35,479 nucleotides of DNA, from NCBI GenBank assembly GCA_021784815.1, contig JAJYHK010000013.1:1-35479 (forward strand), given 5' to 3'. The notes below the pieces were generated by a model that saw only the letters and a list, made by a program, of their open reading frames with translations, did not search any database and had not been told where the DNA came from. This document shows positions 17,276 to 26,013 of the stretch, piece after piece. The stretch's first letter is position 1. Every line of letters begins with the position of its first letter. Source of the DNA: a bacterium. GTDB lineage: Bacteria > Patescibacteriota > Minisyncoccia > Phycocordibacterales > Phycocordibacteraceae. The translations under genes were made by a program, and so were the position numbers.

Positions 17276-17893
17276 TTTTTGCCCGATAATCTGAAGCCAG
17301 ACCGTTTTACCCGACGGACTTGGGTTGCGCGAGTCCCACACCACCTGCAATCCCGCCTCGGTCATGAAAGTTTCGAGTTCGGCCATGGTGAAGTAACTAA
17401 AAAACCGCTCGTATTCGTACCCGTAGTCATTTTCTGCAGCAACTTCCTCTTCTGGCTTCCCTTCCCTGGCCTCCTTTACCGCCAAATACACGGATCCGCG
17501 ATTATTCGCACATCTCGCCATCGCTTTGACCACGCCCGACGCATCTTTTCTGGGGATATGGAGCAACGACGCCTGAGCAAATACGCCATCATACGTTTGC
17601 GTAAGCGCGTCCAATTCGGTCATCGACAACTGATGGAAATCACCCTCGGGTGATTCGCGTCGCGCAATCTCAAGGAGCCCGCTTGAGATATCGATTCCGG
17701 TTACCCGGAATCGGCGTTTGAGCATATAGTGCGATTTGATACCACTCTCGCAGCCTACATCAAGGACATGACCTTCTTTGGGAAGCCGGAAAAGAAATTC
17801 TTTAGTCCCTGCAATCCGCCAATCGTCACTTTGGTGATCCTTGTACCAATCTTCGGCAATTCGGTCATAGGTCTTTGCGAGGTCGGTACTCAT
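17270..17893 (-). CDS. Class I SAM-dependent methyltransferase
   Basis: A 207-residue Rossmann-fold methyltransferase. Motif I is VLDVGCESG (residues about 43-51), motif II ends in GIDISSGLLEIAR, and the post-motif region FAQASLLHIPRKD is typical of small-molecule methyltransferases such as the UbiE/BioC group. The acceptor cannot be read from the sequence. Its start codon overlaps the ddl stop by 4 nt, so it is translated in step with ddl, which may hint at an envelope-related substrate. Cytosolic. Confidence 0.9.
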   Translation of the reverse strand: MSTDLAKTYDRIAEDWYKDHQSDDWRIAGTKEFLFRLPKEGHVLDVGCESGIKSHYMLKRRFRVTGIDISSGLLEIARRESPEGDFHQLSMTELDALTQTYDGVFAQASLLHIPRKDASGVVKAMARCANNRGSVYLAVKEAREGKPEEEVAAENDYGYEYERFFSYFTMAELETFMTEAGLQVVWDSRNPSPSGKTVWLQIIGQKC

Positions 17894-18855
17894 GCGCGCG
17901 CGAGCGTGACGAGGTGGTCAAGAAAATCAGGAAACTTCACTCCTACCGCGGCGAGCGACTTGGGCAACAGCGATTCTTCGGTGAGACCCACTGCCGCAGC
18001 ACTGTTCGTCTCGAGGTAATACAGGCCGTGCGGCGAGAGGATAAAGTCGCTCCGCGAGTAATGGCGCTGCCCGAGCGCCGTATGCATTTCCCGGGCCGCG
18101 TTTTGAATCGCTGCGGTTTCCTCTCGCGAGAAGTGGGCGGGGCAAATTTCGCACGACTTCCCCGAATATTTCGCCTCGTATGAAAAGAAATCCTTTCCGG
18201 GCGGAACGATCTCAACGACGGGCAGCGCGTACAGCGCTTCGCCCCGCATGCCCTCCACGATGCCTGCGGTCGCTTCCCGACCACGGACAAGCTCTTCAAC
18301 CAGTACGCCATCAGCGCCTTCTGCAAAGAGTTGTTCAATGGCCGCAAGCACCGCAGCATACCCACCCACAATCGATACGCCGACCGACGACCCCCACCCG
18401 ACCGGCTTCACGACCACCGGCTGATGGAACGCGCGCACCGCTTCATACGCCGTTTCTACGGCTTTCTCCGCATTCTCCGCATAGCGAAACTCCGGCGTGA
18501 GGATTTTCGCTTGCTGCGCGAGAGCTTTTCCGAACACCTTATGGCTCGCCTGACGCGTCCCGAAGGCATCTGCCCCCGAATACGGAATCCCGTGCGCCTC
18601 GAGCATTTGCTGCACTTCTCCGCTTTCGCCGTATTCGCCATGGAGCGCGATAAGCGCGACGTCGATCTGCCGCAATGCCTTACTCGGGAGCACGGGACGT
18701 CCGCGGTCATGCCACTGGCCAGCCCTATCGATGTAAATGTCTCGCGCTACGTACCGATCTCCCCGCAGTCCTGCGAGCATTGCCGAACCGCTCTTGAGCG
18801 AGACCTCGTGCTCCTGACTCAAACCGCCCCTTAACACGCCGACAACGGTTTCCAT
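17890..18855 (-). CDS. ddl: D-alanine--D-alanine ligase
   Basis: A 321-residue ATP-grasp enzyme joining two D-alanines for peptidoglycan precursors. Visible family segments are VVGVLRGGLSQEHEVSLKSG (Ser/Glu substrate loop), ALHGEYGESGEVQQMLE, GIPYSGA, VVKPVGWGSSVGVS (ATP-binding loop) and SRSDFILSPHGLYYLETNS. The metal/phosphate loop normally NTLPGMT reads NSAAAVGLT here, a departure from the family consensus, but the following ESLLPKSL is intact. The start at 18855 gives the normal N-terminus and sits exactly at the predicted transcript start; the frame continues upstream without relevance. First gene of a pair with the methyltransferase. Confidence 0.94.
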   Translation of the reverse strand: METVVGVLRGGLSQEHEVSLKSGSAMLAGLRGDRYVARDIYIDRAGQWHDRGRPVLPSKALRQIDVALIALHGEYGESGEVQQMLEAHGIPYSGADAFGTRQASHKVFGKALAQQAKILTPEFRYAENAEKAVETAYEAVRAFHQPVVVKPVGWGSSVGVSIVGGYAAVLAAIEQLFAEGADGVLVEELVRGREATAGIVEGMRGEALYALPVVEIVPPGKDFFSYEAKYSGKSCEICPAHFSREETAAIQNAAREMHTALGQRHYSRSDFILSPHGLYYLETNSAAAVGLTEESLLPKSLAAVGVKFPDFLDHLVTLARA

Positions 18856-18861
18856 GCAGGA

Positions 18862-18870
18862 AGTATAGCA
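18862..18870 (-). promoter_or_regulatory. Extended -10 of ddl
   Basis: TGCTATACT, the same nine bases as before the CofE-like gene. Transcription is predicted to begin at the A of the ddl ATG. Confidence 0.65.
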
Positions 18871-18978
18871 AGCGGCGTGAACAGCCCGAATGCGTTGTGC
18901 AAAACAGCGCGGCGGCTTTTCGTTCGCCAATGCACTTAGCCGCGTGCACGGCCGCTGCGCGCCGATTCGACGCAACGG

Positions 18979-20220
18979 TTATGCCCGCAGCCTTTTGCTG
19001 CGCGCGGCACGGTGACGAGACAGCGAGAAACGGTGCGCCTCGGCGTTTGCGAGCACCGCGTCCGCTTCGGTGATCTTCCCTTGGCGGGCGCCGATGATCT
19101 CGCGCGGGCGATGACGCTCGTCTTTGGTGACCGCAACGACCGGAATCGTGATGGCCGCCGCCGCAAACACCGCTTCCGCAGCTTTTTTCTGCACCCGGCC
19201 GCCGTCCACGACAATTGCCGAGGGCAGCGGCCACTCCGGATGATTCAATCGTCGAGCAAGCACCTCGCGGAGCGAGGCGATGTCGTCGTTTTTCTGCACG
19301 CCGCGGATGGTGAACGTGCGGTACTCGCGTTTCGCAGGCGCACCACCCTCGAGCACCGTCATGACCCCGATCGCATTGGTTCCCACGAGATGCGCCGTGT
19401 CGTAAGCCTCGATGCGTTTGCCCGACTCCCCTCGCACTGAATCCCAACCGTCGTTTTTTATGAGCGAGACGTCTTGGATATGATCAAGCGCATAGAGGGC
19501 TTTACGGGCCTGCGCCGCGTCTTCGAATCGTTCCTCCTTTGCGGCGCGCCGCATGTCGCGTTCAAGCGATCGGCGCAGCTCCTTGCCTTTCCCCGAGAGG
19601 AAAAGTGTGACGTTGCGAATAGTGCGCCGATACCGCGCTTCATCAATCCCGCGCGGATACTGTCCTATCTGCCGATTGAACTCGATCTTTGCGATGTGGT
19701 GCTTACTCGCGTACGTCACCGCGCGCGGCGTATCATAAAAGGGGAAAATGCGGCGGATGAGCCGCAATCCCTCGCGCAATTGCGGGCCTGACGGAAAGGG
19801 TCCGTATATTGCCTTTGCTCGCTGCCCGGCGCGCGTCTTTTTTTCTGCCATGTCGAGGTCTTTTCCACGCACAGTGAGCACGCGCGGAATCGCCTCCTCA
19901 GTCACGAGAACATACAAAAAGGTGGCGTCGTCCTTGCCGTCGACATTGGCAGGCGGCAGATGCTGCTTAATGAGCAACGCCTCACGCACGAGCGCTTCGA
20001 GCACTGTAGGCGTCGGCTCCCACGAGAGCCGGTCTGCCTTTGTGACCATATCTACGATCCGCGGCCCGCGCGTTACGATAAGGTCATCGTCGAAGTAGCT
20101 CCGCACGCGATCGCGCAGGCTCGTTGCTTTCCCCACATAGAGGACCCGTCGGCCTTTCTTGAAAAGGTAGACGCCGGGCACTTCAGGCAGGTTGTACGCC
20201 TTGATATCAGCTAGCCGCAT
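18979..20220 (-). CDS. uvrC: Excinuclease UvrC without the C-terminal HhH region
   Basis: A 413-residue nuclease subunit of nucleotide excision repair, against about 600 in E. coli. The GIY-YIG domain (GVYLF 16-20, YVGKA 28-32, probable catalytic E80) makes the 3' cut. A UVR motif for UvrB contact is near 225-255. The RNase H-like 5' nuclease domain shows EAYDTAHLVGT, VVDGGRVQ and a terminal EAHRFSLSRHRAARSK, where the protein ends. The tandem helix-hairpin-helix DNA-binding region that normally follows is missing, with no sign of a frameshift. It starts 45 nt after the response regulator, separated by a small hairpin. Confidence 0.93.
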   Translation of the reverse strand: MRLADIKAYNLPEVPGVYLFKKGRRVLYVGKATSLRDRVRSYFDDDLIVTRGPRIVDMVTKADRLSWEPTPTVLEALVREALLIKQHLPPANVDGKDDATFLYVLVTEEAIPRVLTVRGKDLDMAEKKTRAGQRAKAIYGPFPSGPQLREGLRLIRRIFPFYDTPRAVTYASKHHIAKIEFNRQIGQYPRGIDEARYRRTIRNVTLFLSGKGKELRRSLERDMRRAAKEERFEDAAQARKALYALDHIQDVSLIKNDGWDSVRGESGKRIEAYDTAHLVGTNAIGVMTVLEGGAPAKREYRTFTIRGVQKNDDIASLREVLARRLNHPEWPLPSAIVVDGGRVQKKAAEAVFAAAAITIPVVAVTKDERHRPREIIGARQGKITEADAVLANAEAHRFSLSRHRAARSKRLRA

Positions 20221-20237
20221 TGTCGCAAGAGAAACAG

Positions 20238-20256
20238 AGGCGCCTCCCGGCAGGCG
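20238..20256 (-). terminator. Weak hairpin between response regulator and uvrC
   Basis: CGCCT / AGGCG around GCCGGG, followed on the minus strand by CCTCTGTTTCTCTT. It may reduce read-through into uvrC rather than stop it. Confidence 0.4.
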
Positions 20257-20265
20257 TCGAGGACG

Positions 20266-21054
20266 CTAGACAGGGTGTGCAGCGCGACGCGCAGCGACGA
20301 GCTCCTGCACGACGTGCTCAAGCTCCCCAATGTCAAATTCCGCCTTTACGAGGTAGGAATCGGCACCGAGTTCCGTGGCGCGCTTGTGGTCTTCGTCCTG
20401 GCTCAGGTTAGTGAACATAAGGATGGCAGTCCGATCGAGCGCATGGTTCGCGCGCAATTTCTCAAGCACATCGAGCCCGGTCATAGCACCGGGCAGTACG
20501 ATATCGAGAATGATCATGTCGGGAACGCTCGACGACACCTCTGCAAGCGCAGCTTCGCCCGACGTCGCGTACCGCGTCGCGAAGTTCTTGCCCAGTACGC
20601 GGCCCGCGATGTTCTGGAGGAATGGGTCGTCTTCAACAAGCAGCACCGTGATATTTTCATGTACCCGAGGATCGGTAATCTTAGCCGCGAGACCCTTTTT
20701 TACCTTTGCAAGAACTTCGTCCACGGAGAAATCCGCCTTCACGATATAGTCGCGCACTCCGAGGCCCATCGCGCGTGAAATCTGAACCGGCTCGCCAGAA
20801 TTAGAGATGATGACAGTCGGCACACGCTCTATGAGCCCCTCCTTGCTCATGTCCTCAAGGATTTCGTAGCCGCTCTTTTCCGGCAATACAATGTCGAGTA
20901 ACAGGAGATCCGGTGAGATGCGGCGGATCGCCTCCATACCTTCGCGGCCGTTTCGCTCCAGGGTTGCCTCGTACCCTTCCGAGGCAAGCGTCTTTACGAG
21001 CAGATCGCCAAGCACTTTATTGTCTTCAATGATGAGAATGCGTTGCTTATCCAT
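20266..21054 (-). CDS. Double-receiver response regulator
   Basis: A 262-residue protein of two CheY-like receiver domains and nothing else. Domain 1 (about 5-122) has acidic pocket E10/D11, phosphoacceptor D54 and K106. Domain 2 (about 136-255) has E141-D143, D184 and K237. Both look able to be phosphorylated. There is no DNA-binding or enzymatic output, so it must act through protein contact or as a phosphate relay. It lies 12 nt after a histidine kinase gene but also has its own leaderless-type -10, so it can be made independently. Confidence 0.93.
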   Translation of the reverse strand: MDKQRILIIEDNKVLGDLLVKTLASEGYEATLERNGREGMEAIRRISPDLLLLDIVLPEKSGYEILEDMSKEGLIERVPTVIISNSGEPVQISRAMGLGVRDYIVKADFSVDEVLAKVKKGLAAKITDPRVHENITVLLVEDDPFLQNIAGRVLGKNFATRYATSGEAALAEVSSSVPDMIILDIVLPGAMTGLDVLEKLRANHALDRTAILMFTNLSQDEDHKRATELGADSYLVKAEFDIGELEHVVQELVAARRAAHPV

Positions 21055-21060
21055 GGCTTC

Positions 21061-21069
21061 ATACTATCA
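21061..21069 (-). promoter_or_regulatory. Extended -10 of the double-receiver gene
   Basis: TGATAGTAT spans the stop of the kinase gene. Predicted transcript start is the A of the ATG at 21054. Confidence 0.55.
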
Positions 21070-21897
21070 CACGGCAGTACGATACTGAGGCAGGGTAAAT
21101 GTGAATGTCGAGCCGTGGTATTCCTTACTCGAGAAGGTCAGCACCCCGCCCATACGCTCAACCGTTTCCTGCGCAAGGTACAGGCCGAGACCCGACCCAT
21201 CCGTTACAAGCTTGACGGCGTTCCGAGCGCGGAAAAATTGCTTGAATATATCTGCTTGCTGATCTTCCGGTATACCAATACCCGTGTCAGTAACCGCGGT
21301 CTGCAGAAATTCTCCGGCATGCGCAAGGCGGATCGTGACCTTGCCGCCCGAGGGCGTATATTTGGTTGCATTTTCCACCAGATTCTGCACCACCAGTCGG
21401 ACCTGTTGTACATCAGCACAGGCCATAGCGTCTTTGGTTAGTTCATTTACAAACTCGATGGAGACCTCGCGCTTCGCAGCGATTGGTTCCACATCCAGCA
21501 GGACGCTCTGCACGACCTCGTGGAGGTCAACGGGTCCGAACGCATACTGCACGCGCCCGGTCTCAAGACGGTCGACGCCGAGTAGGTCATTCACGAGCGT
21601 CACTAACCGGACGGTGCTGTCGAGCGATTGCCGCAAGAGAGTCTCCTGCTCCTCGGTGAAGCTGCCCGTGCGTCCGGATAAGAGGTAGCCGAGCGACCAA
21701 CGGACAGCGGAAAGCGGCGTGCGCAGCTGGTGCGCGGCAACAGAGATGAAGCGCGATTTCTGTTCCCCGAGCGTGCGGAGCTGCTCGTTCGCGCGGGCGA
21801 GCTCAATATCGCGTCGCACTAGCATCTGAGCGCTCCTTTCCTGCTGATTAAGAATCCGCTTAAGCTCTTCCGGCGGTACGGCCGCGGGGTCGATCAT
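21067..21897 (-). CDS. Soluble histidine kinase without a sensor domain
   Basis: A 276-residue cytosolic kinase. A short N-terminal coiled coil (to about residue 45) leads into the HisKA helix with the phosphorylated H56 in SVAAHQLRTPLSAVRW, then an HATPase_c domain with N box (VQNLVENATKYTPSGG), G1 (DTGIGIP) and G2 (GSGLGLYL). No transmembrane or PAS domain is present, so it must receive its signal from a partner. The FIST protein encoded 2 nt upstream is the obvious candidate, and the tight spacing indicates coupled translation. Confidence 0.95.
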   Translation of the reverse strand: MIDPAAVPPEELKRILNQQERSAQMLVRRDIELARANEQLRTLGEQKSRFISVAAHQLRTPLSAVRWSLGYLLSGRTGSFTEEQETLLRQSLDSTVRLVTLVNDLLGVDRLETGRVQYAFGPVDLHEVVQSVLLDVEPIAAKREVSIEFVNELTKDAMACADVQQVRLVVQNLVENATKYTPSGGKVTIRLAHAGEFLQTAVTDTGIGIPEDQQADIFKQFFRARNAVKLVTDGSGLGLYLAQETVERMGGVLTFSSKEYHGSTFTFTLPQYRTAV

Positions 21898-21899
21898 GG

Positions 21900-23090
21900 T
21901 TAGCCGAGGGTAAGGATAACGACCGTTTCGTTGTGGAACTGCGGATTGCAGCGCGCAAAGTCGCGTGTTTCGCCATTAATGGGGGCCTGTTCGCCGTAGG
22001 TGTAAAAACCTGCGAGCGGCACGCCGAAGCCGAGCACGCTCTGGATAGCGGCTATCTCATCCCCCGCCTGCTCGCCGAAGAGCTTGTTGCGCGCAATGCA
22101 ATTGAAAATAAGTACGGCTTTCGGCTGAACACCCAGTTCGGTCTTGGCGTGCTCGGCCGCCTCGCGAGCGACCGCGATGGCGCCGTCGCGACTGCCGAGC
22201 ATGAGCTGCACGGCAGCGCCCTGCGGTACCTCTGCCGCGCAGGTGATCGAGCCATGCTCGTCGACCGAAAGCGGGTCGCGAATGAGATATTCGTGCTGGT
22301 CGGGCACGCGGACGCCAATCGGATAGAGCACCGCGAGGCGCGCCAAGGTCTCTTGTTTGAGCTTCTCGGCTTCTGCGTCCCCAAAGTAATCTCGATAGAG
22401 GTCAATAGCGGGCTTACCGTCAATTTCGTGGATGACCGCACCATCCGCTTTCGTAACCATGCGTGGTAAGCCGATGGGAAGCCAGCCATGGCGCACGCCG
22501 ATACCGAACGAAAACGATCCTCCAAGACCGACACAAACTACCGTGCCGCTGGTGACTTCCCCGTTGAGGTATTGATAGGTCTTCTCAAAGCGGAAATCAT
22601 CACCCGAGGCTCCGCCCACGACCGGGAAATGCTCGCCGAGTACCTTTTGGACCCCTCGAACGGTATCGGCCCCGTTGCCCGCGAGTACATCCGGCATCAT
22701 GATGAACAACTTGAGACCATCTCCTAAAGACTCTTTGACTGCGCGTGCCGCCGCCATGCCAGCCTGTTGCGGGCCGTCTTGAGCAACATCGCCGCGTCCT
22801 ACCGCCACTTGAAGCGCATCTCCAGCCATCACCATTACAACGACCGAGTGTTTAGCGAGCGGGCCGGCGGTAGCGATTTCTCCAGACGAGGATGAGCCTA
22901 TGACGATCGCTTCGCCGGTCACGGAGCGCACACCGCGCAGCAGTTGTTCTTGTACAAATTGAACCGAGGCAAACACAAAGACGAGCTTTGGGCGTATCCC
23001 CCCAAGCTCTTCTACCGCAGCTTGCGCCGCTTCCACTCCTGCAGCGTACCCATCTTCGGCAGCTGATACTCCCACACCAGATGTAATCAT
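21900..23090 (-). CDS. FIST-domain sensor protein
   Basis: A 396-residue soluble protein with FIST_N (about 25-220; VFVFASVQFVQEQLLRGV, then IVIGSSSSGEIATAG) and FIST_C (about 225-380; GVPLAGFYTYGEQAPING near the end). FIST domains are predicted small-ligand sensors, often thought to bind amino acids, and occur with kinases and chemotaxis proteins. This one has no membrane segment, so it would sense inside the cell. It is first in a FIST - kinase - double receiver set, and translationally coupled to the kinase. The ligand cannot be predicted. Confidence 0.92.
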   Translation of the reverse strand: MITSGVGVSAAEDGYAAGVEAAQAAVEELGGIRPKLVFVFASVQFVQEQLLRGVRSVTGEAIVIGSSSSGEIATAGPLAKHSVVVMVMAGDALQVAVGRGDVAQDGPQQAGMAAARAVKESLGDGLKLFIMMPDVLAGNGADTVRGVQKVLGEHFPVVGGASGDDFRFEKTYQYLNGEVTSGTVVCVGLGGSFSFGIGVRHGWLPIGLPRMVTKADGAVIHEIDGKPAIDLYRDYFGDAEAEKLKQETLARLAVLYPIGVRVPDQHEYLIRDPLSVDEHGSITCAAEVPQGAAVQLMLGSRDGAIAVAREAAEHAKTELGVQPKAVLIFNCIARNKLFGEQAGDEIAAIQSVLGFGVPLAGFYTYGEQAPINGETRDFARCNPQFHNETVVILTLG

Positions 23091-23097
23091 ACCTAGT

Positions 23098-23106
23098 AGA
23101 ATATCA
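23098..23106 (-). promoter_or_regulatory. Extended -10 of the FIST operon
   Basis: TGATATTCT; predicted 1-nt leader. An inverted repeat (AGCGCC / GGCGCT, 23111-23127) lies just upstream in the -35 area and could bind a regulator. Confidence 0.55.
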
Positions 23107-23202
23107 GCTCAGCGCCCAAATGGCGCTACGGCAATACACAATTCGCCTGTACGAGAAGCCCGGCCGGGTTTAAGGGCGTAGCCTTGCTTGTAGTTACCAC
23201 AA

Positions 23203-23216
23203 AACGGCAGGCCGTT
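23203..23216 (-). terminator. Weak hairpin downstream of uvrA
   Basis: AACGG / CCGTT around 4 nt, followed on the minus strand by TTTTGTGG, about 85 nt past the uvrA stop. A short, marginal terminator. Confidence 0.35.
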
Positions 23217-23300
23217 GTTGTTGCCGATAGTCGAACGAGCTTAGCTCCCATGGGCCGAATATCCTAGATTTGGGGCACTTCCGAGCCTTTACGATACCCT

Positions 23301-25952
23301 TCAAGAACGCTTTTTAAGTTTACGAGTATGCAAAATACGTCGGAGATAGCGACCCGTATGCGACCCGTCCGTATCGGCAACTTCTTCAGGCGTTCCTTTT
23401 GCAATAATCTTGCCTCCGGCTTCGCCGCCCTCCGGCCCAAAATCAATCAAGTAATCAGCGCTCTTAATGACGTCGAGGTTGTGCTCGATCACGACAACCG
23501 TATTCCCTCGACGGACAAGCTCCTGGAGAATCTCAATGAGTTTGCGTACGTCCTCGTAGTGAAGGCCGACCGTCGGCTCATCGAGCAAATAGAGCGTCTT
23601 CATGGTCATCGGCCGGTAGAGTTCGCTTGCGATTTTTACACGCTGCGCCTCGCCACCCGAGAGCGTCGTTGCGCTCTGTCCGAGCGTGAGGTATTCAAGA
23701 CCAGTCGAATTGAGCGACTGTAGCCGATCGGCGATGGCGGGGATGTCAACGAAAAATTTCTCCGCCTCCTCAATCGTCAATTGAAGCACTTCGTGAATAT
23801 TCTTGCCGCGATATGTAATTTCAAGCGTCTCCTTCATAAAGCGCGTCCCTTCACAGACATCGCAGGTCACGTAGACCGTGGGCAGGAAATGCATCTCAAC
23901 AGCAATCGAGCCATTGCCCTGGCACGCCTCACAGCGGCCGCCCGGCACGTTGAATGAGAACCGGCCGGGTTTCCAGCCCCGAGAGCGCGCCTCCGCAGTC
24001 GCCGCAAAAAGATCGCGAATATGGGTAAACGCGCCCGTGTAGGTTGCGGGGTTACTACGCGGCGTGCGGCCAATCGGCGATTGGTCTATGAGCACCGCGC
24101 GACTCACATACTCGGTGCCCGTCATCGCGGCGATGTGCTCGAGCTTCGCCTCACGCTTCGCGAAGCGCGCCGCGATATTTCGGTGCAAAATGTCGTACAA
24201 AAAGGTCGACTTCCCCGAACCCGAGACGCCAGTGATGCATACGAGCTTGCCGAGTGGCACGTCGATGTTTTGATTCTCGAGGTTGTGGAGCGTTGCGCCT
24301 TTGATGCGGATCATACCCTTGTCCTTCGTGCGTCGCTCGCTCGGGACGGCGATTTCCTGCTCGTGTCGCAGATAGGATAGCGTGATCGAGCCTGAATCGT
24401 TTTTCGATGCCGTGAGAAGCTCATCGAGCCAGCCATGTGCAACCACGTTGCCGCCATGCACGCCCGCTCCCGGACCGATGTCGACAATATAGTCTGCGGC
24501 GTAAATAGTATCCTCGTCGTGTTCGACGATTATGATCGTGTTGCCGAGCTCCTTGAGGGTTAGGAGCGTTTGAATAAGCCGGTCGTTGTCACGCTGATGG
24601 AGGCCGATAGTCGGCTCATCAAGTACGTAGAGCGCGCCCGTGAGCCCACTGCCGAGCTGCGAAGCGAGTCTGATCCGCTGCGCCTCCCCGCCTGAGAGGG
24701 TTGCTGCGCTGCGATCAAGCGTAAGATAGTCGAGTCCGATGTCGAGCATGAAAGTGAGCCGACTGCTGATTTCCTTAAGCACGGGCACCGCTATATCTCG
24801 CCGCATTTCTGAAAGTTCTATGGAATCAACAAACTGTTTCGCATCAGCGATCGACATACCAACAAAATCAACGATGTTTTCCCCCAATCCTGTTTCCTTG
24901 CCGCTCTTGAGGTACACGCGCAGCGCCTCAGGGCGGAGGCGCTTCCCTTCGCACACCGGGCACGACTTTTCCGAAAAAAGCGATTCCGTGCCGAGACCGT
25001 TACAAGCCGCGCACGCGCCGTAGGGCGAGTTGAAAGAGAAGAGCCGCGGTTCAACCTCGGGGAACGAGGCGCCGTCTTCGGGACAAATGAACTTAGACGA
25101 AAGTGTTTCCGTCGAGCCGTCCGCATGCTTGATCTTTACCAAGCCGTCGGCTTCTTTGAGCGCAATTTCGAGCGCCTCGGAGAGGCGCTCGCGGGCGGCG
25201 GGTGCGGAACGTTCAAATTCAGACACGAAAATCTGATCCACCGCGGCATCTATGTCGTGCCGCTTGTTGCGGTCGAGGACGATTTTTTCGCGCAGGGAAT
25301 GCTTTATTCCGTCAACGAGTACCGTCTCAAAACCCTTGCTAAGAAGATCGTAGAGCAACTGATAATACTCGCCTTTGCGGCCGACTACCACCGGCGCATA
25401 GACGGCGACTGCACTTTTATCGACCGGCACGCCCTTCACCGATTCCGCTGCACCATGCGCGCGCCGTTTCTCGATAGTTGTCATGACCATTTTTATCATT
25501 TCTTCCTTCGATAGCCGAACGATAGGGACGTCGTGGTTGACGCAGTACGGCTGCCCCGCACGCGCATAGAGTACGCGCAGATAGTCGTAAATCTCGGTCA
25601 CCGTCGCCACGGTCGAGCGCGGGTTGTTGGAGCGGCTTTTCTGGTCGATCGAGATCGCGGGCGAAAGCCCGTCGATCTCATCAACATCGGGTTTGCTCAT
25701 CTGATTAAGGAATTGGCGCGCGTACGCCGAAAGGCTCTCTACGTACCGCCGCTGTCCCTCCGCAAAGATAGTGTCGAACGCGAGCGAAGATTTTCCTGAG
25801 CCGGAGAGGCCGGTGATGACCGTCATGGCGCCACGCGGCATATCCACGGAAATGTTCTTCAGGTTGTGCGTGCGCGCGCCTTTGATGGAAACCCAGTCGC
25901 TCCCATGACGATGGCCATGGGCATGCACTTTGTTCGTCTTTTTTGCTGTCAT
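23301..25952 (-). CDS. uvrA: Excinuclease UvrA
   Basis: An 883-residue damage-recognition ATPase (the usual length is about 940). It has two ABC-type ATPase halves: Walker [10 protein letters not shown] (48-56) and GVSGSGKST, two LSGGEAQR signatures, and two zinc modules (CAACNGLG with [17 protein letters not shown] with CDVCEGTRF). It loads UvrB onto damaged DNA. The start at 25952 precedes the conserved [14 protein letters not shown] by a short tail with the His-rich run HAHGHRHG, unusual for UvrA. The frame runs open 131 codons further upstream through the 3' end of the kinase gene, which is not coding for UvrA. Confidence 0.97.
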   Translation of the reverse strand: MTAKKTNKVHAHGHRHGSDWVSIKGARTHNLKNISVDMPRGAMTVITGLSGSGKSSLAFDTIFAEGQRRYVESLSAYARQFLNQMSKPDVDEIDGLSPAISIDQKSRSNNPRSTVATVTEIYDYLRVLYARAGQPYCVNHDVPIVRLSKEEMIKMVMTTIEKRRAHGAAESVKGVPVDKSAVAVYAPVVVGRKGEYYQLLYDLLSKGFETVLVDGIKHSLREKIVLDRNKRHDIDAAVDQIFVSEFERSAPAARERLSEALEIALKEADGLVKIKHADGSTETLSSKFICPEDGASFPEVEPRLFSFNSPYGACAACNGLGTESLFSEKSCPVCEGKRLRPEALRVYLKSGKETGLGENIVDFVGMSIADAKQFVDSIELSEMRRDIAVPVLKEISSRLTFMLDIGLDYLTLDRSAATLSGGEAQRIRLASQLGSGLTGALYVLDEPTIGLHQRDNDRLIQTLLTLKELGNTIIIVEHDEDTIYAADYIVDIGPGAGVHGGNVVAHGWLDELLTASKNDSGSITLSYLRHEQEIAVPSERRTKDKGMIRIKGATLHNLENQNIDVPLGKLVCITGVSGSGKSTFLYDILHRNIAARFAKREAKLEHIAAMTGTEYVSRAVLIDQSPIGRTPRSNPATYTGAFTHIRDLFAATAEARSRGWKPGRFSFNVPGGRCEACQGNGSIAVEMHFLPTVYVTCDVCEGTRFMKETLEITYRGKNIHEVLQLTIEEAEKFFVDIPAIADRLQSLNSTGLEYLTLGQSATTLSGGEAQRVKIASELYRPMTMKTLYLLDEPTVGLHYEDVRKLIEILQELVRRGNTVVVIEHNLDVIKSADYLIDFGPEGGEAGGKIIAKGTPEEVADTDGSHTGRYLRRILHTRKLKKRS

Positions 25953-25963
25953 GCAAATAAGCT

Positions 25964-26003
25964 GCCCGTGGCGGGGCAGAGAGGGCCACACTATACCACG
26001 GGC
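25964..26003. promoter_or_regulatory. uvrA promoter with flanking inverted repeat
   Basis: On the minus strand, an extended -10 TGGTATAGT gives a leader of about 34 nt. The 8-bp arms GCCCGTGG (25964-25971) and CCACGGGC (25996-26003) flank the -10 and transcript start. This could be a repressor site or an mRNA hairpin. It does not match the E. coli or Gram-positive LexA box. Confidence 0.5.
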
Positions 26004-26013
26004 TCCAGAAACC

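Noticed and set aside
23091-23300. A protein-like minus-strand stretch between uvrA and the FIST gene (GLPFCGNYKQGYALKPGR...)
   Set aside because: It has no start codon, is about 40 codons long and ends in the FIST promoter. It could be a gene remnant but is not reportable as a gene.
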